A stretch of 64,000 nt of DNA from Oegoconia quadripuncta. Lineage: Eukaryota > Arthropoda > Insecta > Lepidoptera > Autostichidae. Positions 20,818 through 32,264 of the stretch are shown here, in pieces. The notes beneath the pieces were generated by a model that ran no database searches, was not told the DNA's origin, and worked only from the letters and a program-made list of their open reading frames with translations. The translations under genes were made by a program, and so were the position numbers. Location of the stretch: assembly GCA_949316235.1 (NCBI GenBank), contig OX438748.1, positions 8,807,001-8,871,000 of the forward strand. The letters run 5' to 3'. The stretch's first letter is position 1. Each line of letters starts with the position of its first letter.

Positions 20818-20975
20818 TCAGTCTCCTATTGGAGTGATTCATGTCGCTTTCCATTGAAGGATGTGCCCCACTAGACTCTGCAGCCCATCGCTGGTACATG
20901 CTGCTATGCCCACGATCCTTTACTCATCTTTTACAACATCCACGGGAAGTCGGGCAGGGACCTGCATTATGTATC
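20818..20975 (+). repeat. Repeat J, diverged
   Basis: 'cctattggagtgattcatg', 'cgctttccattgaagg', 'gcccatcgctggtaca' and 'catccacgggaagtcggg' follow the J order with many substitutions. Confidence 0.5.
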
Positions 20976-21599
20976 TAACTACCTACCTCACTTAGTACTA
21001 TCTATATGTAATTAATACTACCTAAACTAATTTTCCATTTGTAATACTTATCCAACAGTAAATTGTTTCTGTTACAATTAAACATCGTTCAGTATTATAA
21101 GTACGTAAATACTTAATAATATTATCATAATAAACATTCTTGGATAAAAATGCAAAGGAATTTTCAAATATTTCGACCGATTGAATACTCTAGGGCGTAT
21201 TATGGTTGTTGATTCGATCACCAGGGAATTAAGGTGAAATCTGGCGTGGGTTTTGAGGATAATAACTTCACAAATCGGTCAGTAAGGGAACTTCCGGAAC
21301 GTTAGAGTTACGGGAATTGGTTCATAAAATTTCGCAGACGGCAATTTGAGAACATAATAATCGTTGTAATCTTCATTACTTTAGAAAAAATATTACCTTC
21401 CCTTTTTCGTAGTCGGGTAAAACAGCTACTTTTAATTATTAAATAGGAACTTTAAGGCATCCTTCACGTCACGCACATACAGAAGAAATATATCATCAGT
21501 GTATAAAACATTGAATGATAGATTAAATATGTAATTGGAGAAAGGTGTGGCGTGTAAAATGAAGCAAGATAGGAAGAGGTATTTTAAGGTGGTTTGGGC

Positions 21600-21835
21600 A
21601 TATAGAACGAATGAGTGAAAGGGAATTAACGAAAGAGTGAATGGAAGGGTCGGTAAAGGTCGACCAAAAAGGATGTACGTCAATCAAGTGACTGACGTAC
21701 TCATAAAAGGTCAAGGTGCGGTCAACCACTAACCGACGAGCATGAATGAAGCATTTGATGAGAGTGGCGAAGCAAAATTATGTCAGGATCGTTGCAAATG
21801 GAAATTAATAGTCTCTGTCTACTCCAACAACGTGA
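21600..21835 (+). pseudogene. Degenerate LINE open-frame C-terminus, copy 1
   Basis: One frame reads RVNGRVGKGRPKRMYVNQ, then VTDVLIKGQGAVNH; after an in-frame stop, MNEAFDESGEAKLCQDRC follows. The same peptides and nucleotides recur at 51300-51500 in the same orientation. Basic GRGRP-type tails followed by C/D-rich segments are common at the ends of lepidopteran LINE ORFs. It is disabled by the stop and by 5' truncation. Confidence 0.55.
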
Positions 21836-22239
21836 GTATATGTATGTATAAAAATATGAAAGATAGAAGGTCGCAGTCCAGGTCACGAGGCTCCAGTCCT
21901 GATTGGCGGAGCTTATATTATGCATCATAGTGTATCTTCTGCGGCATGCAAGTTAATATCAGACAAAAGACAGGCTGTTTTAGTGATGATTTACTTGTCA
22001 CGATATTTTAAAGTTTATACAATATGTATTTTATTTTCTACCTCAATTTTCATATTATGAATGATTTCATTCAATTAGCAATTTGTCACGTCATTGGTAA
22101 AAAAAAATATTTAAAATATTGAAGAAACTTACCACTCTTGGGACACAGCCTCCTGTCACTAGGAGAGGGTATGGCCCATAATTTACCACAAGGGCCCAGT
22201 GCGATTTGGTAGATTTGTGTCTGACTAGTGGCCACCTGA

Positions 22240-22430
22240 CAGTCAGTATTTTTAAGCCGCCACTATAGACCACTAACTTGCCTTAACAGCTGCGTTGAAT
22301 GAAAACAACCGGGACCAACTATTTAACTTCCTCTCCAAATCTCGTAATAGATTGCTACAGTAGTGACCCATCCAACTGAACGCCCCAAACATTGCTTAAC
22401 TTCACTAATCGAAAACGACCACAGCGTAAC
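22240..22430 (-). mobile_element. 5S rRNA-derived SINE-like repeat, copy 2
   Basis: Minus strand: 'ttttcgattagtgaagtta', 'agcaatgttt', 'gttggatgggtcac' (5S-like), then 'gttaaatagttggtccc', 'gttgttttcattcaacgc' and 'agtggcggcttaaaaa'. Same architecture as 17398-17600, with independent substitutions. Confidence 0.75.
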
Positions 22431-22440
22431 GAATGCAAAA

Positions 22441-23529
22441 TAAGGTATACTCATAAAGGATATTGTTATATATTAGTAATATCATTATTTCATTAACGTC
22501 ACAGAACTAGTGTGTTATAAATACTTTGAAATAAAATGTGAAATAGCCTGTTAATTAAGATATTTCTAAATAAAAGAATTGTATTATACTCATTCACTTC
22601 CACTAGCACAAATCAAATGGAAACCACAATAATAACGGTGGGTATGACGTACATCAAACCCCTTTTAACAGTACGCCAAGCAAGTTGAAATAAAAGGGTG
22701 TAATTGTAAGAAAGGATAAAATGAAGGAATAAAAAGGAGCTCGTTTACAATATCATCCTCTATTCGTTGGTATAATTTTCCGCTTTAACAGGAAAATTTT
22801 AGCGAAATTCCGGCTTGATAGAGTCACGGCGTGGATTCACGTAGCATCAAATTGGACTATAACGAAGGCCTTCTCTTTACTTTCGTCCTCGCTAAAATTC
22901 GTTCTTATTTGTTGAACAATAATTTGAAATATTTATACATGGTGAAATCTAAGTTGTTTGACAAACTTTGAGGCTTGAAAGTATACATAATTATGAACAA
23001 CTTTTAGAAACCTAGATCCTCTCAGAGTGTTAAAAATTTATATACTATGGTCACAGAATTAATAAAGTGCTATGATATAGAAATTATATATCTATATGTA
23101 TATTATAACTATCTTTATATAAAATAGTAGCAGGTTTTCTAACCCTAATATGTATGTGAACAACTATGGTCCCATAGTAGAAGATTTATGCTCTAAAATT
23201 TGTCAAAGCAGATTTCCTGTCTGTATTAATAAGCTTGAGACTTGTAGAGCAGATGATTCTAGTGCTCAAAGGGAACGACTTTCGTTGTAGAACTTCTTAA
23301 AAATCGGCGAAATTTTCTTATATTAATTCAACATTATTAGGTGAAGCGCTATGTGGACGGACAAATTATTTTTCGTATGATCTAGTAGTAGGTATTAATC
23401 TAATAAATACTAGCTAAATCGACCTCTTCAATACACGACGAAAGCACATCAAAGACAAACAACTATTTAATTCATTTAAAGATAGGTCATTACCCTATCT
23501 AAAGATGTTCACTCTACCATACTAGCCTC
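22441..23529. other. AT-rich DNA, nothing recognised
   Basis: No coding-like frame, named repeat or significant inverted repeat seen. Confidence 0.4.
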
Positions 23530-23724
23530 TCAAGAGATTTCCAATTTCGTGTCATTGATATCGCAATGGGGTTTGTAACAAGCTTCGGCTTGAAAATCTT
23601 GTTTGGCCGTACATCTACCGGCTTCTAAGCGGACAGAGAGCTTAGAAGTGTCTGCTTCAATGGCAGTCTGGCCCCAACAAAGTACAAAGCGCCGACTAAA
23701 GGGATAAGGGGCCGTCACAAACAC
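23530..23724 (-). other. Coding-like stretch of unknown origin
   Basis: A 64-codon frame on the minus strand (FVTAPYPFSRRFVLCWGQTA..., four cysteines) sits in GC-richer sequence than its surroundings. I do not recognise a domain, and no clear splice sites were identified. It may be a worn retrotransposon piece or a chance frame in an unnamed repeat. Confidence 0.2.
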
Positions 23725-24509
23725 GAGCCTTTGGGCTTACTTCTCCTTTACATTGTTCTTTTTTAATTTCACGTTACTTCTCTTTAGAGCAGACCTACCT
23801 ATAAGCATATTTTAAGCGAGCTACCTTTGATAAGGCAAATAGTAATTTAATTAATTTAAAATACGTAATTTTTGTGGTGTAACTTCTTATAATCATAAAG
23901 TTGCAAATTTTTTGAAGAAGGATAGATTAGCTTTAGGTATAGTATAGGTATTAAGTTATAAAACCTTCGATATTAAATTAATTTTACCACTTTGAACTTC
24001 AAAATAATTTTCTAAAAATTTAATCAATTTATATTTTCTAAAAATAGTTTACTCAGTCGTGATATTTTGCCTCGGTGAAATTTTTCATAAATATAAAGAA
24101 GTTTTTGATCGATTTTTTTTTCCAAAATAGTTACAGGTGTTCTAAGTATATTTGACACAATGAAATTCACAATGGTAATTTTAATTTTATAGTCTATGTT
24201 TAATCACTAAACTACCTATACTATATCTAAAGCAAAGCTACCGATTTGTTAGAAAACATTTTAATTCTATCACTGACAGATACTCTATCCATATGCAAAA
24301 AATCACGGCCTATAAAATTATAGAAGTTAAAAGGGCATACTTACTGGACTAACATGGTTTTTCATATAGTGAATAATCTTTGTGGCATAACTGAGGTCAA
24401 TTTCCTTTGTAATACTTATATAGTATTAAATATTTTATTGAATCTTCCTAATCTTCTTTGTGAGATAAATGTGTGTGTAATAAGTTCATGGTGGAATTAT
24501 TGTGTACAG

Positions 24510-24600
24510 TCCTAAATCAATCAAATCAAATACGCTTTATTGCTTAAATAAGGAAGGTACATTTCAATATCTTATATATACTCGTAGGTATAATATCAAT
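24510..24600 (-). repeat. LINE 3' tail, reverse
   Basis: 'caatcaaatcaaatacgc' followed by 'tttattgcttaaata' is the reverse of a non-LTR element 3' end with a short-unit tail (GATTT units). Only the extreme 3' end is present. Confidence 0.5.
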
Positions 24601-24652
24601 ATAAATTTTGCAGTGAAATTCATTACACTTCCATACAGATTTCCATTTTAAA

Positions 24653-24790
24653 GACTTGTTTGGTGTCAAAACCCTGACTGCTATACTAAAAGGACACGAG
24701 CTCGAACTCCGCTAGGGGCATATGTTTGTATGACGAATACGGCATACCCGAGTTATTGACGTTTTGCATTTACATACATACATATATAAT
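24653..24790 (+). mobile_element. SINE-C, 5' half
   Basis: 'cttgtttggtgtc', 'gctatactaaaagg', 'cgctaggggcatatg' and 'acccgagttattgac' match the first half of the SINE-C copy at 26689. The B-box region is mutated. Confidence 0.75.
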
Positions 24791-25539
24791 GTCACCCCTG
24801 TTTCCCGTAAAGGTATACAGAGACCACAGACTTCCACTTGTTACTAGCACACACACCACTTTCGCTTCATTTCACTCTCATAAAGTTGTTCATATACAGG
24901 GTGAATTTTTTAAAGTGGGTCTGGATGGCCAAATCCTAAACTATGAGGAATAGCGAAAAGTACTCAAAGGAGCTTCGGGCCCAATTTTCATGAAAACTAA
25001 AACTGCATCATAGAATTTTTGAAAAATTAATATTCCTAGCCAGAAATCGAACCTGTTGATTTTGAAAAAAAAAACACACACCTGTATTATTACACCATTC
25101 GATAGTGTCGCAATAAGGAACAAATTGTGGGAAGTAATAACATACGGCAAACTTAAGGAAAGTTCTAATTTCAAATATTTATTATCGCTTCGCGGTTCAA
25201 GTTCACGTAAACGAAAAAAATGTGAACGTTTGAAAATAAAGAGTCGCTTAAGGCATCGAAATAGTTAAAGGGCGTTTATGTTTATGCATCTATATAGCAA
25301 TTATACAAACCAATAACAAAGCATGAGCGACCCTAATCTACAATTGACCAAGAATTATCTACTACGTAACTAAACTAAAACAAACGGACGGACCGATGTG
25401 CTGGAGAGAGTTCCCTACTGCTATTACTAGGTATGCTGTGCTGCACGGAATTGTATTCGATTGTTCATTATCATTCGATTGTTATTCGGCAACGACGAAT
25501 GAATCGGCAATCGAATACGTAATTGTCGATTTATTCGAT

Positions 25540-25636
25540 TTTTTTTACCCGACTGCCCCAGGAAGGAAGGACTGGACTGATTTCGAAGTGCACGGTGTCG
25601 TTAGATTCGTTTTGATACCTGGAGTACCATAGGTTA
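25540..25636 (+). repeat. Repeat G fragment
   Basis: 'ttttttacccgactgcccc', 'aggaaggaaggactgg', 'gattcgttttgatacctgg'. It is interrupted: the middle 'gtatgtatgtttg' section is missing. It lies 6 bp before the left TIR of the next element. Confidence 0.65.
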
Positions 25637-25739
25637 TATTAGTTACCGACTCATAGTCACACCAAGTTATCACACCAAGTGTTACAAACAGGATTCTTTG
25701 TCTTGTTAGTCACACTACTAATTTTTCCACACCATTTAT

Positions 25740-25762
25740 TACAATACAATACAATACAATAA
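25740..25762. repeat. (ATACA)n pentamer run at the LINE tail
   Basis: Four 'acaat' units just inside the left TIR. Read in reverse they are a short-unit tail of the LINE on the minus strand, so the LINE 3' end is at this junction. Confidence 0.8.
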
Positions 25763-25876
25763 TAATTTATTTCGGACTGTGTCCATAGTGTTAGTAAACA
25801 ATTATAATCTTACAAGCTAGGGTTAGTAACACATACATCCAAAATTATATAAAATTAATCATTAAATATTAGATAA

Positions 25877-26503
25877 TCACTTAGACACTAGAACCGCCAC
25901 ACTAGCATGTAACGAGTTCCAGTGCCTAAGGATAGGGCTGTCCATTCTGCTCGCTATGACGGACAGAAGACTGTTGGCGCTACCACGAACTCTGTGCAAC
26001 AGGGATGCGACTCTCTTACGGATAATGGCCTGAAAGGTGTCTGTTTGTGCCTCAGTAAACATCCCCGACGCACTACAGTAACGTGGCAGCCCCAACAGCA
26101 TTCTGAAACCATCATTGTACATAACACGCAGGGCACTGTACGTCTTCTGCGTATACTTGACCCATAGGCTGCATATATAAAATGACTGGCAATAAGCTTT
26201 AAACAAAGTTATCTTCACGTCGGCAGTACATTTAGCAAACCTACGGGCCAACATATTACATCTGACGGCCAGCGCCCTGCGCTCTCTGTCTATTTTTTCC
26301 CTAACTAGTGCTGTCCTAGCCTGTCCTGTCCTGTAAAATGGAATGTCATCTGGGATGTCATCTATATTTAACTGGCGCAAGCGAGCCGGACGAGTGCGAG
26401 CGAAGCGAGCACGGGAGTTTTTGGCACCCCGACATGGATAGGTTAGGTTCGAAGGGTATGGCGGAAGGATCGCCCGCCATACCCTTCGTGTATAGGTTGA
26501 CAT
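25877..26503 (-). pseudogene. Non-LTR retrotransposon ORF2 C-terminal fragment, 208 codons open
   Basis: Residues 72 to about 195 resemble the C-terminal region downstream of the reverse transcriptase in insect LINEs: RERRALAVRCNMLARRF, KITLFKAYCQSFYICSLWV, ALRVMYNDGFRMLLGLPR, CSASGMF, then RKRVASLLHRVRGSANSLL. The catalytic RT motifs are absent, so the copy is severely 5'-truncated. The first about 55 residues do not look like RT and include Arg-rich sequence from a 'gcgagcgaagcgagc' repeat patch. The frame has stayed open, which suggests a recent copy. The clade (RTE, CR1 or Jockey) is not decided. Confidence 0.75.
26450..26488. repeat. Perfect 15-bp hairpin, 9-base loop
   Basis: 'cgaagggtatggcgg' (26450-26464) pairs perfectly with 26474-26488. 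It sits at the 5' boundary of the LINE-like frame, inside the TIR element. Confidence 0.9.
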
Positions 26504-26688
26504 TATTATATATTAGTTTGTTCCTGTTAAACCTAAATTTTCAACAGGTACAGCACTAGCAATTATAGTATAAATGGTGTGCAAAAATTAGTAGTGTGAC
26601 TAACAAGAAAAAGAATCCTGTTTGTAACACTGGTGTGATAACTTGGTGTGACTATGAGTCGGTAAGGGTTATATTTAAAAAAATATAC

Positions 26689-26940
26689 AACCTGTTTGGT
26701 GTAGTGGTTAGAAATTCTGCTGCTATACCAAAAGGTGGCGGGTTCGAATGCCGCTAGGGGCATATGTTTGTATGTTGAATACAGACATGTGTTCCCGAGT
26801 TATGGATGTTTTTAATTTATATGTGTATTTATTTACAAAAAAAAAGTATTTCAACCATCCGGTATCTAGCCTAGTTGCTTAGTGTGGAACTAGATGGCGC
26901 TGTGTGTACGTGCAAATATATTTACATTTATTTATATAAA
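26689..26940 (+). mobile_element. SINE-C, full length
   Basis: The tRNA-like head has 'tggtgtagtggttag' (A-box region) and 'gggttcgaatgcc' (B-box region). It continues with 'ggggcatatgtttgtatg', 'cccgagttatgg', 'tagttgcttagtgtgg' and 'aactagatggcgctg' to a 'tttacatttatttatat' end. A-run near 26837. Confidence 0.85.
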
Positions 26941-27114
26941 AAAAATGCTGTCGTTTTTTTTTTGGTTAAACTTATATTGTTATTTAGGGCAAGAAGATGA
27001 TTATAAATGATGGTTGTTCGCTCATAGCTAGTTAGATTACATCTCAATCCCCTTCCACAAGAATATATTGTATACTTAATAGGATATCCCAGGCTTAGTC
27101 TTTAGTTTATACCT

Positions 27115-27205
27115 ACTAAAGTAAAAACATACATACACTCGAAAAACATTACGCTCCTTTACCTTACCCCCAGATAGGGGGGTTGGGTAAAAATAAACTT
27201 AAAAA
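27115..27205 (-). repeat. Repeat G fragment, reverse
   Basis: 'acatacatacactcgaaa', 'acattacgctcc' and 'gggttgggtaaaaa' are the start of repeat G in reverse. Confidence 0.6.
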
Positions 27206-27658
27206 GAAAAAGAATGGGACCGATGCACTTATAAATTTGGTTGACCTTGACAACTACCCGAAGCCAAAAATATTGTTATGATTACGATTATAACACTAAC
27301 AAAACTGTCCTCAATGTAATCACAATAAAAAGTACATTAAAATAAGTGCCGAGCAAGGAGGCGGATGGAATTTTTGCTCACATTTTATTTGTCTTTTATA
27401 CTACGGCATTACTTATGTTTGCGGAATAACAAGCATTTAACTGCCCATAAACGGGATTTATTGTCGAGTCGACATATGCAATATCTTCCGTTACGGTTTA
27501 AGACTCATTCGACCGTATCCTTATGTAGAAGCATTGGCATATTACAATTGCTTTGAAATATAGCTTCGTTTGTCCCCTATCCGAGATAAAAATACCTATT
27601 TAGTTGTTTTTGACTTCCTGATTCCATCATCACTACTGTCACATCAGCCCCCGTAGCA

Positions 27659-28268
27659 TGCATCGTTTGTCACGCGCAACGTAGGAGTTATGGTGGGATA
27701 GTTGTATATTAGGTCCTTACCTGAAATTGGCGTTTTGTATGAAGAATTTCATTGAAATGTTTTCTCCATACAAACATTTCTGATTTTTTTTTTGGGAACG
27801 GCAAATCCAAATTTAGCTAAACTTTGTGTGTATTATCGGATAACATTAAGTTAAGTATAGGCAGCTTTAATTTTTAAAAGTAACCACTTTATAAAAGTTT
27901 CAGCCAATCTAAGAAATGATTATGGGAAGCATATGAAAAGAGCTCTGTTCAATTGTTTTTTATTATGTGATAGCCCAGAAATAAAAAAATATTTCATGTG
28001 AAACCTTGAAATAATATTCCATTTTCCAAATAGAAAACAAATTTGGACATAGCTTTGAAAATCGCAGGAATTGGTACATATGATTAACGAAGAAAAAAAC
28101 TCCAATTTCATAGGTAAAGACCCAATATTTCGTGCAGCACCAATAGCATGACAGACACGATAAACGTTTATGTAACGCGAGATAATATTTATCCTGCTCA
28201 TTTAATTGGATGTGATATACAACTATCCCACTCTCACTCCTACGTTGTGCGCGACAAACGTTGCCATG
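27659..28268. mobile_element. Inverted-repeat element split by a MITE
   Basis: Left arm 27659-27708 ('cgtttgtcacgcgcaacg', 'taggagttatggtgggat', 'agttgtata') is matched in reverse by 28213-28268 ('tatacaactatcccac', 'ctacgttgtgcgcgacaa'). The TA-flanked MITE 27709-28125 lies immediately inside the left arm. Confidence 0.75.
27709..28125 (+). mobile_element. 417-bp TA-flanked MITE, copy 1
   Basis: Starts 'ttaggtccttacctg' and ends with the inverted counterpart 'cataggtaaagacccaa'. TA stands at both outer junctions (27707-27708 and 28126-28127). The interior is non-coding. Copy 2 at 52607-53028 is very similar over its whole length. TIRs of about 25 bp plus a TA duplication point to Tc1/mariner-type mobilisation (inference). 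Confidence 0.88.
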
Positions 28269-28674
28269 CCACGAAGGCTGATCACAGCATAAAGTTACCT
28301 TGTACCTACGTATAAACATCAGAACAGTAACCCAATCATAGCACATTGGCTGTCAACTGATAAGATGTTGCGGTCGCTCATAAGTACTTTTAAATGAAAA
28401 ACACGCTCAATTGCGAAATCTCGTAGTACCTTTCTACCCCCGGTATCGATCGCTTGAAACTAATTGCTACAACCAATATTAATGTACCTTATATCTTCGC
28501 CAGGCAATACTTGGTTGCAGGAGGAGGCGTCTCTGAACATCGAAATACAAACTTGCGAAGAACTGTGGTTCGAAAGATCGACTCTGTTGGTTGACACATT
28601 GATTGTCCGATAAACAATACAGCGACAGAATACTTCTTCGACAAGCGCTAATGCGAAAGGGAGCTTTGTAGCGA

Positions 28675-28745
28675 GTGAGCGGACACCCGCAACACCAAAA
28701 GGGTCATAGATGCGTTGCCGGCCTTTGAGGAAGGTGTCACAGTGA
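28675..28745 (-). repeat. LINE C-terminus stub, reverse
   Basis: 'gacacccgcaacaccaaaag', then 'ggtcatagatgcgttgcc', then 'ggcctttgaggaagg' is the reverse of the [13 protein letters not shown] end also seen at 17656 and 56006. Confidence 0.6.
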
Positions 28746-29493
28746 AGTAGTACTTACATCAAAAACAAAAATCAAAAAAATATTTATCTCGTAGGATATA
28801 AATTATCACTTGAAAACGTCGCATTTTTTATCTTATTATAAAAGTTTTTGATATTACTGCTCATTAACATAACAAGATTACCAAATTTATTCTTAGTATA
28901 AATATGGCTTAATATTTTATAATATTTTATCCTCTAACATTGTTACTCAAATCCAACGTGAAAAGTTTGCACTGGAAGTGAAAGCGCTCTGTGCCCATTT
29001 CCAAACTAATTTATCAAGAAGGCTAAAATTATACTTCCAAAAGAGTTTCTCTTTTCAAATTAAGGATTTTAATTTACCTTTATACACCTTTTATTATCTT
29101 TAAAATGTGGGCCTGTGTCCATTTAGAATCATTTTGTTTTACCTACATCACAGTATAAATATGTAGGATGCGGTAAGATCTGAGATCTGTCTATTTCGCT
29201 TGCATATAAGGTAACGAAAGGAGTTACGTTTCTATCATGATCTTATGGCTTAAATGTTATTGGAATATGTCGTGGCAGCTTGGTGCTAAAAGGCTATGCG
29301 TGATCCGATTTGAGTGCGGTTTCTTCTTTATATTTATTAAACTAGAGAAAAGGTTCTTAGTCACACCAGCACGGCTAGCACGACTTAGCGCGACTCGAGC
29401 AAGAAAGAGTCACGGGCGCGACGTGGGCCTTACGGAATCAAAGATCGCATGTGTATATAGCCATTGAGATAGCCATTTGCCTTCAAAACACCA
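28746..29493. other. AT-rich DNA
   Basis: No gene. A GC-richer patch at 29365-29430 ('cggctagcacgacttagcg') is faintly like the MITE arms at 36651 but too diverged to call. Confidence 0.35.
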
Positions 29494-29795
29494 ACATCAT
29501 CAGTCCGTATACATCCCACTGCAGGGATATAGACTTCCCTCATAGAGTATGGACCATAGTCCGCCACGCTGGCCCAGGGCGGGTTGGGGACTTCACATAC
29601 CTTCGATTTTTTTTTTATTTCTCAGGCATGTGGGATTCCTCGCGATGTTTTCCTACACCGTTTGAGAGTAGTTGGATAAATGCATATAAATAATTAAATT
29701 AAAGTTAAAAACTCATTGGTACATGGCCTGCCCCGAGATCGAACCGGGACCTCTCAAATTGGGAGACTGTGCCTCCTCCATTGTGCCACCGACGC
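29494..29795 (-). mobile_element. SINE-A, near full length, reverse
   Basis: 'acatcccactgcaggg' at the left, the 'ctcaggcatgtgggattcc' middle, and at the right the reverse of the tRNA-like head ('gatcgaaccgggacc', 'gtgccaccgacgc'). Possible target duplication 'ttcaaaacac' / 'ctcaaaacaa' on the two flanks. The A box is mutated. Confidence 0.85.
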
Positions 29796-31669
29796 TTCCT
29801 CAAAACAATCATATGACGCTAATATTCTCAATCTGTCGAGTTGTGTACGAAAATAACAAGGTTTGAGACACGAGAAACTTTGTGGTGACGCTACCTATGT
29901 CACTTTGTAGAATTTGTGTTAGCCCTGCTGGTTGGTGTTACTATTTAGTAATTTCCAAGATAGTCAGGTTTCTTTACAATTTTGAAACAGTTTTCAGCCC
30001 ACTTTAGATTGGATTCTAAACGTTTAAATGAACGACGTCGTTCTCTTATTCTAAATCATGAGATGACAAGGACTACCGGAATTGCGCAATGGTAATAGCT
30101 AAAGTCTTCGAGTTTGAACTCGAACTTCTGGATTTGTGGGTCTGCTTCCGTGTTAAAATGTTCGAAGATCTGATGATGACAAGAAAGTAGTAACTGGATC
30201 CATGCAATGATAATAGAAGAACATGGGTTTGGACTAAAACTGTCGGATTTATGGAGCTATTTCGGTATGGAGAAATAAGTACTGAAATGTGATATTGTGA
30301 GGCCATGTAGTTGACATTATTTGTTACTGTTTAAAGGTTTGTTATTTTTTATCGGGGTTATTTTAGAATAAATATTATACATATTACAAACAATTACAAA
30401 ATTGAGTTAGTACTACCTAAGCCGACCAATCAGAGTGCGAATCCTACATCAATACAGTAAAGAGGCCACAAACAATTGATGGACCGGCCCGTTTAATACC
30501 AGCAGCTCCGTCTTCCCTATCCTGCACACAAGCGATTTCCTACACTATAGGAAATCTATGTTTGCGTTGCCTGTTTTTGTGATGATCTTGATTACGTCAT
30601 GCCATGTTTAATAACGGACTGAAGACAGGCTGAAATTATACTAAAGATGTTAACGATTGTTGTCTACGAAAATGCGTAACATACGATGTTAATCTTTATA
30701 CTTGATAAATACAAAAATTACAGCTTTATACAAGAGAAGTAAATTACACAATCTGTTACATACAAATACAAATAATTCGTTTAAATAAACTCACACCACA
30801 AATTCCTCAGCGAATGTCGCTGTGATTTTTGTATATAAAACACTCATGGCGTGTAAAGTACTCATACGCACGACCAACAGTTGATAAAGGAGGCTTACTT
30901 GATTTACTCAAATATTCAAACTTTTGCCATGGCAACACTCACAAAAAATCGTTGTTGAAAGCACGTCCGACGATACATGTGTTTACGCTCCGCATTATGC
31001 TATGCGCTAGCTTTGACCTCAAAAATATGAGTGGAACATAAATCTATGCCGAAAACATGTAAACGCGGTCGCGTGACAACCGTAACCTTCCAATATAAGC
31101 AGATCTCGCTGCTTTAACATTGTCGGTAACTTCGCGCGGCCAGCTTACAATGGTAGGATGCAGTCTACTGTACCAATGTTAGTACGATTATCTACAACAA
31201 CTGCAGATTTTAAACTAAGAAGAGATCTTATATAAGTTATACTCAGGTGCGGTTTTTAAAACAGGGGTGGTCATTGAACCGAAATCATGACAAATTTTAA
31301 GCTAAATAAAATAATAGATTTTTTCTTATTTTATCATTGGCTACCAAACCGGTCGTTCAGCATTGGACAACCCATAAGGTGGACAAACGATTTGAAGAAG
31401 TTGATGTAAATTACTGTCAAGTGAAATATAAATATGTAGGTATATTGTTTATTGCATCAAAAATTACATATAATAGAGTACAAACAATAGGTCATGTACA
31501 AAGGTGGACTTATCTCTTTAAGAAATCTCTTCCATCCAACGTGAGCATTGAACGGAAACGGAGTAAATTTGGAGTTTAGCAGCAAATTTCAAATGAAAAA
31601 ATACTACAACGAATTATAAACATCATTGTTAAAAAATAAATAAAAGAAGAAAATATATCAATTTATTTG
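29796..31669. other. Gene-free DNA
   Basis: No confident repeat or gene. Around 30030-30320 and again 40200-40900 there are 'ctgatgatgga'-type blocks, probably a shared old repeat. Confidence 0.35.
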
Positions 31670-31912
31670 ACGACCGATTAGTGTAGTGGATAGCGACCCT
31701 GTCAGCGAAACCAACGGTTGTCGGTTCGAATTTCGCGAGGGCTAAATGTGTGTGTGATGTATACGAACATTTATTCCCGAGTCATGGATATATACATAAA
31801 GATTTATGTATGTTTATCCGTTAACTAGTTTCCATAGCACAAGCCTTGCTTAGTTTGGGACTAGATAATTGGTGTAAGTGTCCGAAATATTTATATTTAT
31901 TTATTTCTTTCA
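31670..31912 (+). mobile_element. SINE-C, full length
   Basis: 'cgattagtgtagtggatag', 'tcggttcgaattt' (B-box region), 'gatgtatacgaacattt', 'cccgagtcatgg', 'cttgcttagtttgggac' and 'tagataattggtgtaag'. Confidence 0.85.
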
Positions 31913-31961
31913 AGTTATACCTTCTTCTAATAGAGACGCTCTGTTAAGTGTTGCAAAATAT

Positions 31962-32264
31962 TTTTTTTTATGCACGACGGGTTCGTTCTTGACCTCAATC
32001 ACACCTGATGTTAAGTGAAAATGAGGTCGAAGGTAGAAGCGTACTGACAAATTTGGGGGACTGGCTATCTTGTCTCTGCAAACCGGAGCACAACAATGCT
32101 ATTAACATTGCTGCTTGGTGGCAGATTTAGATAAGATGGTGGTAGCTAACCACGCGGACATTTTAAAATGCCCTACCACCAACCAAATCGAGAACTTAAA
32201 CATGTACCCCGCTGGGGATCGAACCTGCGACCCAATGTTGTTTACATTAAGCCACGGAGGCGGT
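31962..32264 (-). mobile_element. SINE-B, full length, reverse
   Basis: Minus strand: head 'ccgcctccgtggctta', B-box region 'cgcaggttcgatccc', then 'ggtttggttggtggtag', 'cagcaatgttaatag', 'gtacgcttctacc' and a '...cataaaaaaaat' tail at 31962. The polymerase III A-box region is largely kept. Confidence 0.87.

Larger units (their letters stand above)
25643..26665. mobile_element. TIR element, 1023 bp, with a truncated LINE inside
   Basis: Two inverted repeats of 96 bp, 25643-25738 and 26570-26665, match except for one single-base gap, two internal mismatches and the innermost bases. They open with 'ttaccgactcatagtcac' and close with 'gtgactatgagtcggtaa'. Between them lies LINE-derived sequence in reverse orientation, not a transposase. 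The arms are about 97% alike, so the element is fairly young. Either a MITE was hit by a LINE, or the TIRs mobilise LINE cargo. Confidence 0.85.
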
